NCBI GenBank assembly: GCA_963849635.1
Contig: CAWKIA010000016.1
Span: 62,001 to 126,000, forward strand
Reading direction: 5' to 3'
DNA: 64,000 nucleotides
From: CAVRUD01 sp963849635
GTDB lineage: Bacteria > Chloroflexota > Chloroflexia > Thermomicrobiales > UBA6265
In this document: positions 47,713 through 57,071 of the stretch, in pieces
Numbering within the stretch: position 1 is the stretch's first letter
How the letters are laid out: each line of letters starts with the position of its first letter
The notes under the pieces: model-generated
Database searches by the model: none
Seen by the model: the letters and a program-made list of their open reading frames with translations, nothing else
Told to the model about the DNA's origin: nothing
Position numbers and translations under genes: made by a program

Positions 47713-47805
47713 ATGCGGTTCGGCGCTGGGGTCTTGATCGGCATGTTGATCGGCGCGGTGATCTTCATCTGGATCCTGGTCCAGATCCTCCAGGCCATTT
47801 TCTAG
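47713..47805 (+). CDS. 30-residue single-helix membrane protein
   Basis: GGAGGG at 47703-47708 followed closely by ATG 47713 opens MRFGAGVLIGMLIGAVIFIW and ends at TAG 47803-47805. It is almost entirely one membrane helix with a basic residue at the N-terminus. The good RBS, GC-rich third positions and a hairpin terminator 72 bp downstream support a real gene. Function unknown; small bitopic proteins often modulate a membrane partner. Confidence 0.5.
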   Translation: MRFGAGVLIGMLIGAVIFIWILVQILQAIF

Positions 47806-47876
47806 TGCCAGCCGTCCGGATTGCGCTCGGGGCCCCTTCCATGCTGAAAATATGCGAGTGACTGGCCCGGTGAACG

Positions 47877-47914
47877 GACGCCGCCGCCCCGCAATACTTC
47901 GGGGCGGCGGCGTC
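47877..47914. terminator. Bidirectional hairpin terminator
   Basis: A perfect 15-bp stem (47877-47891 with 47900-47914) with an 8-nt loop, between the convergent 30-residue gene and the secreted protein gene. Confidence 0.8.
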
Positions 47915-47957
47915 ATCTCACGCATTGGTCCGTTCGAAGGGAGGGCCCGGTGATGGG

Positions 47958-48953
47958 CTATTCGACGGTAAAGACGGTCACCATGCCGTCGAGGACGTGC
48001 GGCATCCCCGTCATCGGGTCGATGATGAAGCAGATGACGGCGTAGGAGCCCGGGTCCAGGTCGAGCACGTTCCAGGTCGTGTGGCCGCCGGACTGTAGGG
48101 CTGCATAGGCGGCGCCGGTGAAGGACGCGACCAGGGGCGGCCCGGCGGGTGGGGTGCCGCTCATCAGACTGGCGAAGTCGGCGACGATATCGTCGGCGGT
48201 CGTGCCGTCCGGAACGCCGTACATCACCATGTGGTGGCTGTGCTCCGTACCGGTGTTGGTGATCTCCCACACCTGAGGTCCTGCCGGCACCGGGTCCGGC
48301 GTGACGATGTAGCGCAGGTCGTCCGTCATCTCCAGGATCACATCGGCATCCGGGCCGATGGATGGATCACCGGCGACCGGCGTCGCGCCCGTTCCCGCCA
48401 CCGGCGAGGCAACCGGGGTGGCGGCGGCCTCGGTGACGGTCAGCGGGCTGAGCCGCATGATCTCGTTGGCGACATCGTACTCTTCACCTTCGGCCAGTTC
48501 CGGGTAGTACGAAGCGGCGATCTGGTAGTCGCCGGGGGCCAGATCGATCAGGAAGGTGGCGGAGATGCCCGCCGCAGGGGTGTTGCCGCCGCCGGCGAAT
48601 GTCCAGCCGGGCTGAACCAGATCGCTCGCACCCGCGTCGAGCGCTCCCTGGGTCATCTCCTCGACGGAGAGCCCGGCTGGAGGCTGCATGAAGTCGACGT
48701 AGGCGTTGTTGCCTGCGGTGACGCTCAAGGTGACGTGGTAGATGCCGGCCGGCAGGGTTTCAGGCGCCTCGACGCCGTCCTCACTGACGGCGATCTCGAT
48801 GGCGGGGTAGCCGAGGGCCGCGAGCGCAGCCTCATCGTAGCCCCACGCAATCTGGGGGTCCTGGGCCAGGGCGCGTGGATTCCCAACCGTCAATCCCGCC
48901 ACCGCCATGATCGTCGCCAACGCGACGAGTCCAATTCGACCAAACCGTTGCAC
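47958..48953 (-). CDS. Secreted cupredoxin-like protein
   Basis: 331 residues from GTG 48953 (AGGAG 7 bp upstream), which gives a clean signal peptide (RIGLVALATIMAVAGLTVG, cleavage after RALAQ). The first ~150 residues form one domain (ETLPAGIYHVTLSVTAG, LIDLAPGDYQIAASYYPE). After an Ala/Thr/Pro linker, a second similar domain carries a cupredoxin-like copper pattern: His in TEHSHHMVMY, then Cys, His and Met in AVICFIIDPMTGMPHVLDGM. Blue-copper-like electron transfer or copper binding is inferred. The gene truncated at the window start is a paralogue. Confidence 0.75.
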   Translation of the reverse strand: MQRFGRIGLVALATIMAVAGLTVGNPRALAQDPQIAWGYDEAALAALGYPAIEIAVSEDGVEAPETLPAGIYHVTLSVTAGNNAYVDFMQPPAGLSVEEMTQGALDAGASDLVQPGWTFAGGGNTPAAGISATFLIDLAPGDYQIAASYYPELAEGEEYDVANEIMRLSPLTVTEAAATPVASPVAGTGATPVAGDPSIGPDADVILEMTDDLRYIVTPDPVPAGPQVWEITNTGTEHSHHMVMYGVPDGTTADDIVADFASLMSGTPPAGPPLVASFTGAAYAALQSGGHTTWNVLDLDPGSYAVICFIIDPMTGMPHVLDGMVTVFTVE

Positions 48954-49125
48954 GAAAGAACTCCTACATCTCCCGGCAATGTCAGCCAGACACGGCAAAC
49001 GACCGGATTGCCCCAACCGGCGCCATTCGCCGGTGAGCGGCAATTCTGCCACGTCTCGCTTGAATTCCCACCAGGAAGCCGCGTGAGCGGCCATCAGAGG
49101 GCATGGCTCCGCGTCTCGTCCTACG

Positions 49126-49488
49126 TCAGGTGTATGCGGCGGCGTCAACTGGGCGCCGGGGGGCGCGCCTGGGCGGTTTCCGCTCGCGCCGGGTTCCCAC
49201 CTGACGGCCGACGTGGAAGCCGCGGCAGCGGCGGCACCAGTATGCCCTGGCGGCTCCTCGCCGGCCTTCATTGCGGTTGATGGAGCGGGCGTCGGCAACG
49301 GCATGGTCGTGGGTGCGGTAGACCTTCTTGGCGCACCGGCCCAGATAGGCCGGCGTGCCTCGGTGTCCGGTAACTTCCGTCCAATGCGGTGTTGGGTGGT
49401 CCCATGTCGCGTAGGAGGCAACTGGGATCTCGATCAGGGCCGACTCCGCGAGTGTTTCGCTATCGGGCAGCTTGCCACGATCTACCAT
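49126..49488 (-). CDS. Small zinc-ribbon-like protein
   Basis: 120 residues from ATG 49488 (AAAGGGAG 6 bp upstream). The core reads RCAKKVYRTHDHAVADARS, then AYWCRRCRGFHVGRQ, a single CxxC followed by Gly-x-His that resembles short phage-type zinc ribbons in which a Cys/His and a CxxC hold the metal. The basic Arg/Pro-rich tail suggests nucleic-acid contact. Divergent from an MFS transporter. Family assignment is tentative. Confidence 0.55.
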   Translation of the reverse strand: MVDRGKLPDSETLAESALIEIPVASYATWDHPTPHWTEVTGHRGTPAYLGRCAKKVYRTHDHAVADARSINRNEGRRGAARAYWCRRCRGFHVGRQVGTRRERKPPRRAPRRPVDAAAYT

Positions 49489-49632
49489 CTGCGCTCCCTT
49501 TCACGGCGGGCCGTTGATTCCTCTGTCAACACTGTTCCGGGAGACCCGGCGGTTTCCGACAGGCCGGCCAAGGTGCATGGGGAGGCATGTATCCTGGCTC
49601 GAAGCTGTTGAGGTCGGCAGTCGAGAGGGAGG

Positions 49633-51010
49633 GTGGGATTGGGACCAGAGCCCTCGATCGCCGCCAGGCAGACGATTCAGCGACTGCTCATCAACCGGGA
49701 CTATGCCCGCCTTTGGGCTGCCTCGGCGATCTCCGGCTTCGGCGACTCGATCTTCGAGACCACCTTGATCGTTTGGATCGTTAGCGATCTGGCCGAAAAC
49801 CGTTCCTGGGCTCCGTACGTCACGAGCGGCTTGCTGGCTGCGTCCGCCGTACCGGTGCTCCTGGTGGGACCGATCGCGGGCACCCTCGTCGATCGCTGGC
49901 GGGACAAGCGTCGGGTCCTCCTACGCACCAATCTCATCAGTGCCGCACTCGTCATGAGCCTGCTGCCCGGTTGCGGTCGCGCCGGCATCGGCGTTCGGCG
50001 GCGGTGCGCAAGCGGATGCCATTCGGCTCAGCTTGACGCTGATCGTCGTGGTCCTGGCAAGTGCGGTCGTCCAGTTTCTGCGTCCCGCTTCCGGAGTGTT
50101 GTCCCGGGACATCGTGCCGGAGGAGGAGCGGCCCCGTGCGGTCGGCATGAGCCAGACCGCTGCCAACGTGACAATGCTCGTGGCGCCCGCAGTCGCCGCC
50201 CCGGTTCTGATCGCATTCGGGCCGGGATTGGCGCTGACGGTCAATGCCGCCACGTTTGTTGTGGCCTTTTTCATGATCCGGAGCATTGCGGTGCTGACGG
50301 ATGACGTTCCGGGCGAGCCAGTGGAGTTGGCGTCAGCTGGATCGATCCGCAACGATCTGGCGGTTGGGTTGAGGTTCTTCATTCAGAATCAGGTCCTGAA
50401 GTCCGTGGCGATTGCCATGAGCATCGCGATGCTCGGCTTCGGCGCGATGAGCGCTCTCGACATCTATTTCATGCTCGATAACCTCGGGACGGATCGCCAC
50501 TACTACGGCATTTTGGAATCGGCACAAGGAGCAGGCATGATCGCCGGGGCGATCGCCTGGGGCTTCCTGGCGGGCCGGCTCGGCCTGGAGCGCACCGTGT
50601 GGCTTGGGCTTGCGGGGCTTGGATTGTTGACGGTCGTCTATTCCCGATTGACTGCCTTTCCTCCAGCGCTTGTTCTGACCGTCATCATCGGTACGATCGT
50701 CCCGTCGCTAAGCATTGCCATCAGCCCGATCCTGATGCGGGAGACACCCAGGCACCTATTGGGCCGAATTGGGGCGACGCTCAATCCGATCATCACGGGC
50801 TCCACACTCGTCGGCGCGCTGCTGGGAGGAGTTCTTTACGGAGCGATGCGGGACAACTTCGAAGACAGGATCTTGGGCGTTCACGTTGGTCCGATCGACA
50901 CGATCTACGTGGTCATCGGCGTGATGACCCTGATTGCGGCCACCTACTCCGCCCGGAACTTGCGGGCTCCGCGGCTCGTTGTCTCCGATGGTGAGACAGG
51001 CAGCGGGTGA
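49633..51010 (+). CDS. MFS transporter, frameshifted
   Basis: About 458 residues if repaired. The first frame starts near GTG 49633 (RBS AGGGAGG close by; TTG 49639 is possible) and contains LLINRDYARLWAASAISGFGDSIF and the MFS loop motif GTLVDRWRDKRRVLL. Near 49966 the frame shifts; the second frame supplies helices 4-12 (from PVAVAPASAFGGGAQ on), including VPEEERPRAVGMSQTAANV and RIGATLNPIITGSTLVGALLGG. The pattern matches multidrug/macrolide-type MFS exporters. Substrate unknown. Confidence 0.8.
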
Positions 51011-51070
51011 ACCGATACGATCCACCCGTGTGGACAGTGGACGAACGTGCAGTCTCGGATAGGGGTGGGC

Positions 51071-52186
51071 GTGAAGAAAGCACGGGATTTGCGCCGATTG
51101 CGGGTTGCCGTGATCGGTCTCGGGGCATGGGGAACGCGGGCGCACCTGGCGGCGCTGGCGGCGCGTGATGACGTTGAGGTCGTGGCTATTGTCGAGCCGG
51201 ATGCAGTGGAAGCGGCCGCGGCGGCAGCCAGGTTCTCCGTCCCTCGGATCGAGGCGGATGCGGCGATGCTCTGGGCGAATCCTGGAGAGATCGACGCCGT
51301 CGTGATTGCCACCCCGGTCGATACCCACTACCGGCAGGTGATGGATGCCCTCGCCGCCGGGTGCCACGTCCTCTGCGAAAAGCCGCTGGCGTACGACCTG
51401 CCTCAGGCGGAGGAGATGCACCGCGTGGCCCGCGAGGCGGGTGTGGTGGCGAAGCTGGGATTCTTGATGCGCTTTTCGCCCGTGGTTGCGCGGATGAAGG
51501 TATTGGTAGACGAGGGGTATCTCGGAGAGCTGCGCGGCTTCGAGTTTCACTCCGTCAATGCCCAGTTCATCGATCCGGATCGACCTCGGCATTGGAAGAT
51601 GGAACGCTCCCGGGCAAACGGCGGCGTCTTCGCTGAGTACGGCTCGCACGGCATCGATCTGGCGCTTTGGTTCGGCGGTCCAATCACGAAGGTCGTTGCC
51701 CACGGCACGACGGCAATCTCGGAACGTCCCTTGCATGGCGGCGGACGCGGCGCGGTCGATGTCGACGACATGACCGCCTGGATCGGGGTCTATGCCAACG
51801 GTGGCGACGCGACCTTCCGCACTGGGTGGGCATCGCAGCCGATCGGTGGAGGCGGAGTGCGGATCTACGGGTCGCGTGGGTCGTTGGCCTGGCAGCCCGA
51901 CCCGACGACGCGGCGCAGTGAGGTCCTGATCGGCGCATCGACTAATGCTCCGGAACCGACCGTGTTACTCGACCACACTCCCGACTTCGATCCCGTGATC
52001 GACTCCGGCCCCTTTCCGCTCGGCCTCTTCGCCCGCTACAACGCGGGATTGATCGACAGTTTCATTCGGGACATCCGCGCTGGGCGGGTGACCGGACCGA
52101 GTTTCGACGACGGCCTGGCGGTGCAGCGGGTGCTGGCGGGGATCCGGACTTCGTTGGATGAGGGGCGGTGGGTGGAGGTGGGGTGA
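51071..52186 (+). CDS. Gfo/Idh/MocA-family oxidoreductase
   Basis: 371 residues from GTG 51071 (GTG 51047 and 51065 are alternatives). The Rossmann domain has VAVIGLGAWGTRAHLAAL, then VVIATPVDTHYRQVMDALAAG and the catalytic HVLCEKPLA with Lys. The C-terminal domain contains GGVFAEYGSHGIDLALWFGG (conserved His). NAD(P)-dependent oxidation or reduction of a sugar or inositol derivative is the usual role. Unlike the copy at 26042 this one keeps the EKP motif and is intact. Confidence 0.9.
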   Translation: MKKARDLRRLRVAVIGLGAWGTRAHLAALAARDDVEVVAIVEPDAVEAAAAAARFSVPRIEADAAMLWANPGEIDAVVIATPVDTHYRQVMDALAAGCHVLCEKPLAYDLPQAEEMHRVAREAGVVAKLGFLMRFSPVVARMKVLVDEGYLGELRGFEFHSVNAQFIDPDRPRHWKMERSRANGGVFAEYGSHGIDLALWFGGPITKVVAHGTTAISERPLHGGGRGAVDVDDMTAWIGVYANGGDATFRTGWASQPIGGGGVRIYGSRGSLAWQPDPTTRRSEVLIGASTNAPEPTVLLDHTPDFDPVIDSGPFPLGLFARYNAGLIDSFIRDIRAGRVTGPSFDDGLAVQRVLAGIRTSLDEGRWVEVG

Positions 52187-52227
52187 TGGCAGGCACTTAG
52201 CCTGGTGGATGCTCCCTTCCCCCCGTT

Positions 52228-53080
52228 GTGATCTCAGTCCTCTACCGCGACACGCGCCATCCCGGTGGCGTGGCACGTGACGGCCGGCCGGCCGGCCGGG
52301 GGCGTGGCTGGCGCCGCTGCTCGGACCTTCTGGCCGCCCTCGCCCCGGCGGTGCCGCCGACCCGGACGGTCGTGGTCCTGGCCGACCGGGGACTGTGGAG
52401 CCCGCGGCTCTGGGAGGCGCATCCGCGGCGCACGGCTGGCACCCGCTGCTCCGGATCCAGCAGGCGGCACTCTTCCGGCCCCGGGCGGCAAAACAGGCAA
52501 GGCGGCCGCCCTGGTGCCGGGGCCGGGCCACGCCTGGCTCGGTGCGGGGAACCGCGTACAAGGACGCCCCCAAACGCGAAGGACGCGACCCTGGTCGCGG
52601 TCTGGGAGGTCGGGCCAGGCACGAGCCCTGCCTGGCCCTGACCGACCTGGCCCCGGACGACGTCGGCCCGTGCTGGTACGGGCTGCGGGCCTCGGATCGA
52701 GTTGGGCTTCCGGGCCCTGAAGTCGGGCGGTTGGCACTGGGAACGGACCCGGCGCACCGATCCCGACCGGGTGGCGCGCCACTGGCTGGTGCTGGCGGTG
52801 GCCACCCTCTGGGTGCGTGGCCACCGGCACCCGCGTCGAGGACGCCGAGCGCTCTGGGGCGGGCCCCAGCCAACCTGCGGGTGGCCCTGCCGCCGCCGCC
52901 GCGCGACCGCGCCCGCGTCGCCAGCGTCTTCGCCCGGGGGCTGGCGCGGCTGCGCTGGCAAGCTGCTGCGGGTGCGGCGGCTGTGGTCCCGGATCTGGCT
53001 CTGGCAGGATGCCTGGCCCGCCGCACCGCGCGACCTACTGGTGCGTGGTGTGGCCCCACTGACCACTTCCCCTCGGATAC
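52228..53080 (+). pseudogene. DDE transposase relic (IS4-like), multiply frameshifted
   Basis: Spread over three frames are fragments of an IS4-like transposase: AIPVAWHVTAG, LAALAPAVPPTRTVVVLADRGLWS (a DDE-type VVLADRG motif), HGWHPLLRIQQAALFRP, TAYKDAPKREG, LTDLAPDDVGPCWYGLR, FRALKSGGWHWERTRRTDPDRVARHWLVLAVATLWV and ARGLARLRW. At least five frame changes are needed, and the N-terminal third is missing. No terminal repeats were identified. The 53150-53220 stretch just after it carries a GGACTCGAAGTCCCGGG repeat. Confidence 0.75.
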
Positions 53081-53347
53081 CGACCCCGACAGCGTTGGAC
53101 AGGGAGAAGGGGGACTGGTGGCAATAGGAGAGGCCGTGTCCGCTGCCGCCCGCAGTTAGAGGACTCGAAGTCCCGGGCTGAGTGACGGAAGTCGGTTGAA
53201 ACCGGCTAAGAGTTGGGTCAGTACGGCCTAGTGGTCTGATTTCACAGCGGCTTGTGGCGATGCTGGGGCGGATGCCCACGCGGTTCGTGCGTTATTGTCG
53301 GATACAGTCGATGAGGTGGGATAAGGTAATCGGCAAGGAGGTGCCCG

Positions 53348-53965
53348 ATGCCCGCCGGCAAGCATGCCGATGATGCTCCGATTCGACCGCTGCAGAAGTG
53401 GGAAGATCTGGCCGAGCAGCGCATCCGCGCGGCCCAGGAGGAAGGGCTGTTCGACGATCTCCCGGGCCGAGGTCGGCCGCTGACGCTGGACGACAATCCG
53501 TTGGCGGGAGATATGCAGACCGGCTTCCGCCTGCTGAAGAACGCCGGCTTTGCGCCCGAGTGGATCGAACTGGATAAAGAGATTCGCGCCGAGCTTGAGG
53601 CGTTGCGGGAGATTCGCGAGCGTGCCGCCCGCCGCGTGGCCGAACTTAGCGCAGCGGGCGGGGATGAGCCACCGCGCACTGGAGAGGGCAAGCGCTCGTT
53701 GCGGCACTGGTTGGGTCGACTGGGTCAGGCGTCGCGGCGTCCGGGCAGGTCTCCGGGGCGGGCGCGAGCGCGGGTCGCGATGGTAGAGCGAGAACGCGCT
53801 CGGTCGGCCTACCTCGATCGCGCCGCTCGACTTACCGAGCGCATCACCCTGTTCAATGCGGTGCGCCCGCGGGACCTGTGGTGGCTGGAGCGTCAAGTCC
53901 CGACGGCGGAGGCACATGCCAGCGACTTCGACAAAGCATGCCCGCTTGTGGCGGCCGAGGGCTAA
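53348..53965 (+). CDS. DUF1992 (DnaJ-homologue C28-like) protein
   Basis: 205 residues; AAGGAGG just upstream sets ATG 53348. The N-terminus has the DUF1992 signature: WEDLAEQRIRAAQEEGLFDDL, GRGRPLTLDDNPLAGD, then NAGFAPEWIELDKEI. A basic Arg/Gly-rich insert (about 118-145) precedes a C-terminal helix (RITLFNAVRPRDLWWLERQ). The domain is shared with DNAJC28 of mitochondria and with bacterial homologues of unknown function. It is convergent with the SDR gene at 54039. Confidence 0.88.
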   Translation: MPAGKHADDAPIRPLQKWEDLAEQRIRAAQEEGLFDDLPGRGRPLTLDDNPLAGDMQTGFRLLKNAGFAPEWIELDKEIRAELEALREIRERAARRVAELSAAGGDEPPRTGEGKRSLRHWLGRLGQASRRPGRSPGRARARVAMVERERARSAYLDRAARLTERITLFNAVRPRDLWWLERQVPTAEAHASDFDKACPLVAAEG

Positions 53966-54038
53966 GCCCGACGAAGCCCTTGTATGCTCCAGGGCTGTGA
54001 ACGACGACGTCTGCCTGGACGGTTTTTGAGCGGGGCTG

Positions 54039-54800
54039 TTAAGGCATTGCCCAGCCGCCGTCGATGTTGATGGTCTGGCCGGTGATGAAGGCGCTGGCGT
54101 CGGAGGCGAGGAAGACGGTTGCGCCGGCGATGTCGTCGGGGAGGCCGCGGCGCTTGATCGATTGGAGCTGGTTCATCCGGGTGGCCAGTTCGGCTTGCTC
54201 GGGAAAGAGTTCTAGCTCCGACTCGGTCTGGATCGCGCCGGGGGTGATGGCGTTGACGGTGATGCCGTCGACGCCGACTTCGCGGGCCAGGGTGCGGGTG
54301 AAGCCGATCATGCCGGCTTTGGCGGAGACGTAGTGGAGCAGGTTTGCCTGACCGAGGTGGACCGTGACCGAGGAGACGTTGATGATCCGGCCCCAGCCTG
54401 CCTCGCGCATGGCGGGGTAGACCGCCCGCAGGGTGAGGTAGCAGGACTTGAGGTTGACGGCGAGGACGCGGTCCCACTCGGCTTCGTCGATCTGTTGCCA
54501 CGGCTTGTGGGCGTCGGTGATGCCGGCGTTGTTGACCAGGATCGAGATCGGGCCAAGCTCATCGGCGACGGCCTGGACCATCGCGTCGACATCGGCGGCG
54601 ATTGAGACGTCGCCGGGCACGGCTATCGCCCGGCCGCCGGCGCGGGTGATCTCGGCGACGGCGGACTCGGCGGCGGACCTCTTTGCCAGGTAGTTCACGG
54701 CGACGCTTGCGCCCGATTGGGCCAAGGCGATACAGATCGCGCGGCCGATCCCGCGCGATCCTCCCGTGACGAGCGCAACCTTGTTGTCGAGTGGCGGCAT
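54039..54800 (-). CDS. SDR-family oxidoreductase (FabG-like)
   Basis: 253 residues from ATG 54800, only 2 bp after the XRE-cupin stop, so the two are cotranscribed. It is a classical short-chain dehydrogenase: NAD(P) motif GGSRGIGRAI, NNAG, catalytic Ser in VSSVTVHL, Tyr and Lys in HYVSAKAG, and the C-terminal ASDASAFITGQTINIDGG. The Asn-x-Ala-x-Ser substitution pattern around the second cofactor loop leaves NAD/NADP preference open. In this sugar-use locus it may act on a sugar or sugar acid rather than in fatty-acid synthesis. Confidence 0.88.
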   Translation of the reverse strand: MPPLDNKVALVTGGSRGIGRAICIALAQSGASVAVNYLAKRSAAESAVAEITRAGGRAIAVPGDVSIAADVDAMVQAVADELGPISILVNNAGITDAHKPWQQIDEAEWDRVLAVNLKSCYLTLRAVYPAMREAGWGRIINVSSVTVHLGQANLLHYVSAKAGMIGFTRTLAREVGVDGITVNAITPGAIQTESELELFPEQAELATRMNQLQSIKRRGLPDDIAGATVFLASDASAFITGQTINIDGGWAMP

Positions 54801-54802
54801 CG

Positions 54803-55477
54803 CTAGAAGGAGGGCGGCGTCATCGCCGCGATCACGATCGCCTTTTTGTCGCTGAGGTTGGCGGTGCGGTGGGGCAGAGAGCTGTCGATCCGGATCGAAT
54901 CGCCCTTTTGGAGGACGAACTCCTCGCCGTCCACCCAGAAGTGGATCTCGCCCTCGATGACGACCATCTGCTCTTCGCCGGCATGGGTGTAGGGCTCGAT
55001 CGGTGACTCGTTACCTGGCTCGAATTCAGCCCAGGTGAATTCGATCTGGCCCTTGAGGTCGGGCGAGAGCAGGTCGTAGGAGACCGTGTTCGGCAGCGCC
55101 AGCCGCTTGCGGGCGTTGGCGCGGACGACCTGGGCCTTTGGGGATGGGGATGAGGGTGGAGCGGCGGTCGCCGGGGTCTGGTCGGTCGCGCCGTCCTCCT
55201 GAAAGAAGGCGCCGATCGGCACGCTCAGGGCGCGGGAGATCGCCCACAAGACTTCCAGCGACGGTGCGGTGATGCCGCGCTCGATCTGGCTGATCAGGCT
55301 GGTCGACATGCCGATCTCGCTGGCGAGCTCGGCCAGTTTCAAGCCGCGTTGCTGGCGCAGGGCGCGAATCTCCGCGCCCATGCCGCGGAGGCGGTCGACG
55401 CGGCTTGGCCCAGTGCCATTGCTGTCGGGGGCGGGCGTGCGGCCCGGTGGGGATTCAAGCGAGACGACCACAGGCAT
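54803..55477 (-). CDS. XRE-family regulator with cupin domain
   Basis: 224 residues from ATG 55477 (an internal ATG at 55383 is an alternative start). The HTH spans residues 33-95: IRALRQQRGLKLAELASEIG with the recognition part SLISQIERG. The linker is Pro/Ser/Ala-rich. The C-terminal cupin (about 150-220) has EPYTHAGEEQMVVIEGE and VLQKGDSIRID, the two cupin motifs with His and Glu. Such regulators sense small ligands and often repress the divergent catabolic operon. A promoter flanked by an inverted repeat lies right next to it. Confidence 0.9.
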   Translation of the reverse strand: MPVVVSLESPPGRTPAPDSNGTGPSRVDRLRGMGAEIRALRQQRGLKLAELASEIGMSTSLISQIERGITAPSLEVLWAISRALSVPIGAFFQEDGATDQTPATAAPPSSPSPKAQVVRANARKRLALPNTVSYDLLSPDLKGQIEFTWAEFEPGNESPIEPYTHAGEEQMVVIEGEIHFWVDGEEFVLQKGDSIRIDSSLPHRTANLSDKKAIVIAAMTPPSF

Positions 55478-55488
55478 TCCTGGCTACC

Positions 55489-55535
55489 AGATTGACAATG
55501 GAGTTGAGGGTCTTTACACTCAGACTGCAATCTGA
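55489..55535 (+). promoter_or_regulatory. Promoter with flanking inverted repeat (candidate XRE operator)
   Basis: TTGACA (55493-55498), a 17-bp spacer and TACACT (55516-55521) form a sigma-70-type promoter directed at the aminotransferase gene. CAGATTG (55489-55495) and CAATCTG (55529-55535) are a perfect inverted repeat that overlaps the -35 box and the start-point region, a position suited to repression by the divergent XRE-cupin protein. Confidence 0.55.
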
Positions 55536-55655
55536 TAGTACTACTGAAATCTTGGAGCGGTCAACAGTCCGACCGGCGAATCAGGCGTCCCAATGGGCGC
55601 GGCTTCGCCGTAATCTGGATAGGCGATCGTACGCGGGGCATGGAAGGAGTCGGCC

Positions 55656-56987
55656 GTGACGGGCACGGCGGGTGTCGTCGCCGAACGATTGTTTGAGGAC
55701 GCGCAGGCGGTGCTGGCCAGCGGCGTCTCGGCGTCGATGCGGCTGAATCCCTATCTGGGGCGGCCGCTCTACATCGCCCGGGGCGAGGGTGCCTACCTCT
55801 ACGACCTGGACGGGCGGCGCTACGTCGATTTCAACATGTCCAACGGGGCGGCGTTGCTGGGGCATCACCATCCGGGCGTACGCCAGGCGGTGATCGACGG
55901 GGTCGAGGCTGGGATCGTGACGGCGGCGGAGACTCCCTATCACGAGCGGCTGGCGGCGACGCTCTGCGAGATCATTCCGGCGGCGGAGCGGGTCCGCTTC
56001 TCAAGCGTCGGCAGCGAGGTGACGCTGGTGGCGTTGCGGGCTGCCCGCCAGTTCACTGGTCGGAGCAAGTACCTCAAGTTCGACGGCCATTTCCACGGCC
56101 TGACCGAGCCGTGGCTGTACAGGCGGGCCGATCCGCTCGATCCCGATAGCCCGATCGTGCCGTCGTCTGGCGGCGTGCCGGAGAGCGGCGCGGCCGATGT
56201 GGTGATGATCCCGTTCAATGATCACGCTGCCTTTGAGCAGGTGATCGAGCGGCACGGCGCTGAACTGGCGGCGGTGATCTGCGAGCCGATCCACTTCAAT
56301 GCCGGCTGCATCCCGCCGGAGCCCGGCTTCCTTGAACTTCTCCGGGAGCGGACGAAGCAGCACGGCATCGTCCTGATCTTCGATGAGGTGCTGTCGGGGT
56401 TCCGCACCCACCTCGGCGGTGTTCAGGCTCAGTACGGCGTCACGCCGGATATGACGACCCATGCGAAGGCATTGGCCAACGGCCTGCCACTCTCGTCGGT
56501 CTCCGGCCGGGCCGACATCATGCAGACGCTGGCGCCGCATGGGACGGTCGTCCACAGCGGCACCTACTCCGGCTTCTTGCCGAGCGTGTTGGCGGCGATC
56601 ACGACGCTCGAAGAGCTGGGCAAGCCCGGCGTCTACGACCGGATCAACGCGACCGCTGAGACGTTCTACGGCGACCTTCAGGGTGTCTTCGACAAGCACG
56701 ACCTGCCGGTGCGGGTGCAGGGCCGGGGGGCCCGGTTCGGGCTCTACTTCGGCATCCGCGAGCCGGTGCGGACGTGGAGCGACGCCCTGGCGCACGATCA
56801 CGAATTGAACCGGCGCTTCGTCGTCGGTTGCGTCGATCGTGGGGTCTACATCCACGGCTACACCCGCCAGGGGCCTCCAGGTCACGCTGGCTTCTCCTTG
56901 GCCCACACCGAAGACGATTTCGCCTATACGCTCGACGTCGCCGACGCGGTCTGCGACGAATTGCGCCGAGAAGGTTCCGCGGCATAG
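55656..56987 (+). CDS. Class III aminotransferase (HemL-like)
   Basis: 443 residues from GTG 55656 (AAGGAG upstream). It is a PLP fold-type I enzyme of the glutamate-1-semialdehyde aminomutase group. Motifs are YVDFNMSNGAALLGHHHP, the SSVGSEV phosphate-binding turn, LIFDEVLSGFR with the cofactor Asp, and the PLP Lys in THAKALANGLPLS. The genomic setting (XRE regulator, sugar transporter, glycosidase) argues against tetrapyrrole synthesis and for an amino-sugar or amino-acid aminotransferase. A 10-bp hairpin follows before the permease genes. Confidence 0.85.
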   Translation: MTGTAGVVAERLFEDAQAVLASGVSASMRLNPYLGRPLYIARGEGAYLYDLDGRRYVDFNMSNGAALLGHHHPGVRQAVIDGVEAGIVTAAETPYHERLAATLCEIIPAAERVRFSSVGSEVTLVALRAARQFTGRSKYLKFDGHFHGLTEPWLYRRADPLDPDSPIVPSSGGVPESGAADVVMIPFNDHAAFEQVIERHGAELAAVICEPIHFNAGCIPPEPGFLELLRERTKQHGIVLIFDEVLSGFRTHLGGVQAQYGVTPDMTTHAKALANGLPLSSVSGRADIMQTLAPHGTVVHSGTYSGFLPSVLAAITTLEELGKPGVYDRINATAETFYGDLQGVFDKHDLPVRVQGRGARFGLYFGIREPVRTWSDALAHDHELNRRFVVGCVDRGVYIHGYTRQGPPGHAGFSLAHTEDDFAYTLDVADAVCDELRREGSAA

Positions 56988-56993
56988 TGAGTT

Positions 56994-57023
56994 GGCCGCT
57001 CCCCGTCAATCCAGGGAGCGGCC
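56994..57023 (+). terminator. Hairpin between aminotransferase and permease genes
   Basis: A perfect 10-bp stem (56994-57003 with 57014-57023) with a 10-nt loop and a weak T run after it. It may reduce rather than abolish read-through into the transporter genes. Confidence 0.5.
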
Positions 57024-57071
57024 GATTCGTTGTCCGGACGGAATGACTTTCTGGCGGAAAGGGCAGCAGCG

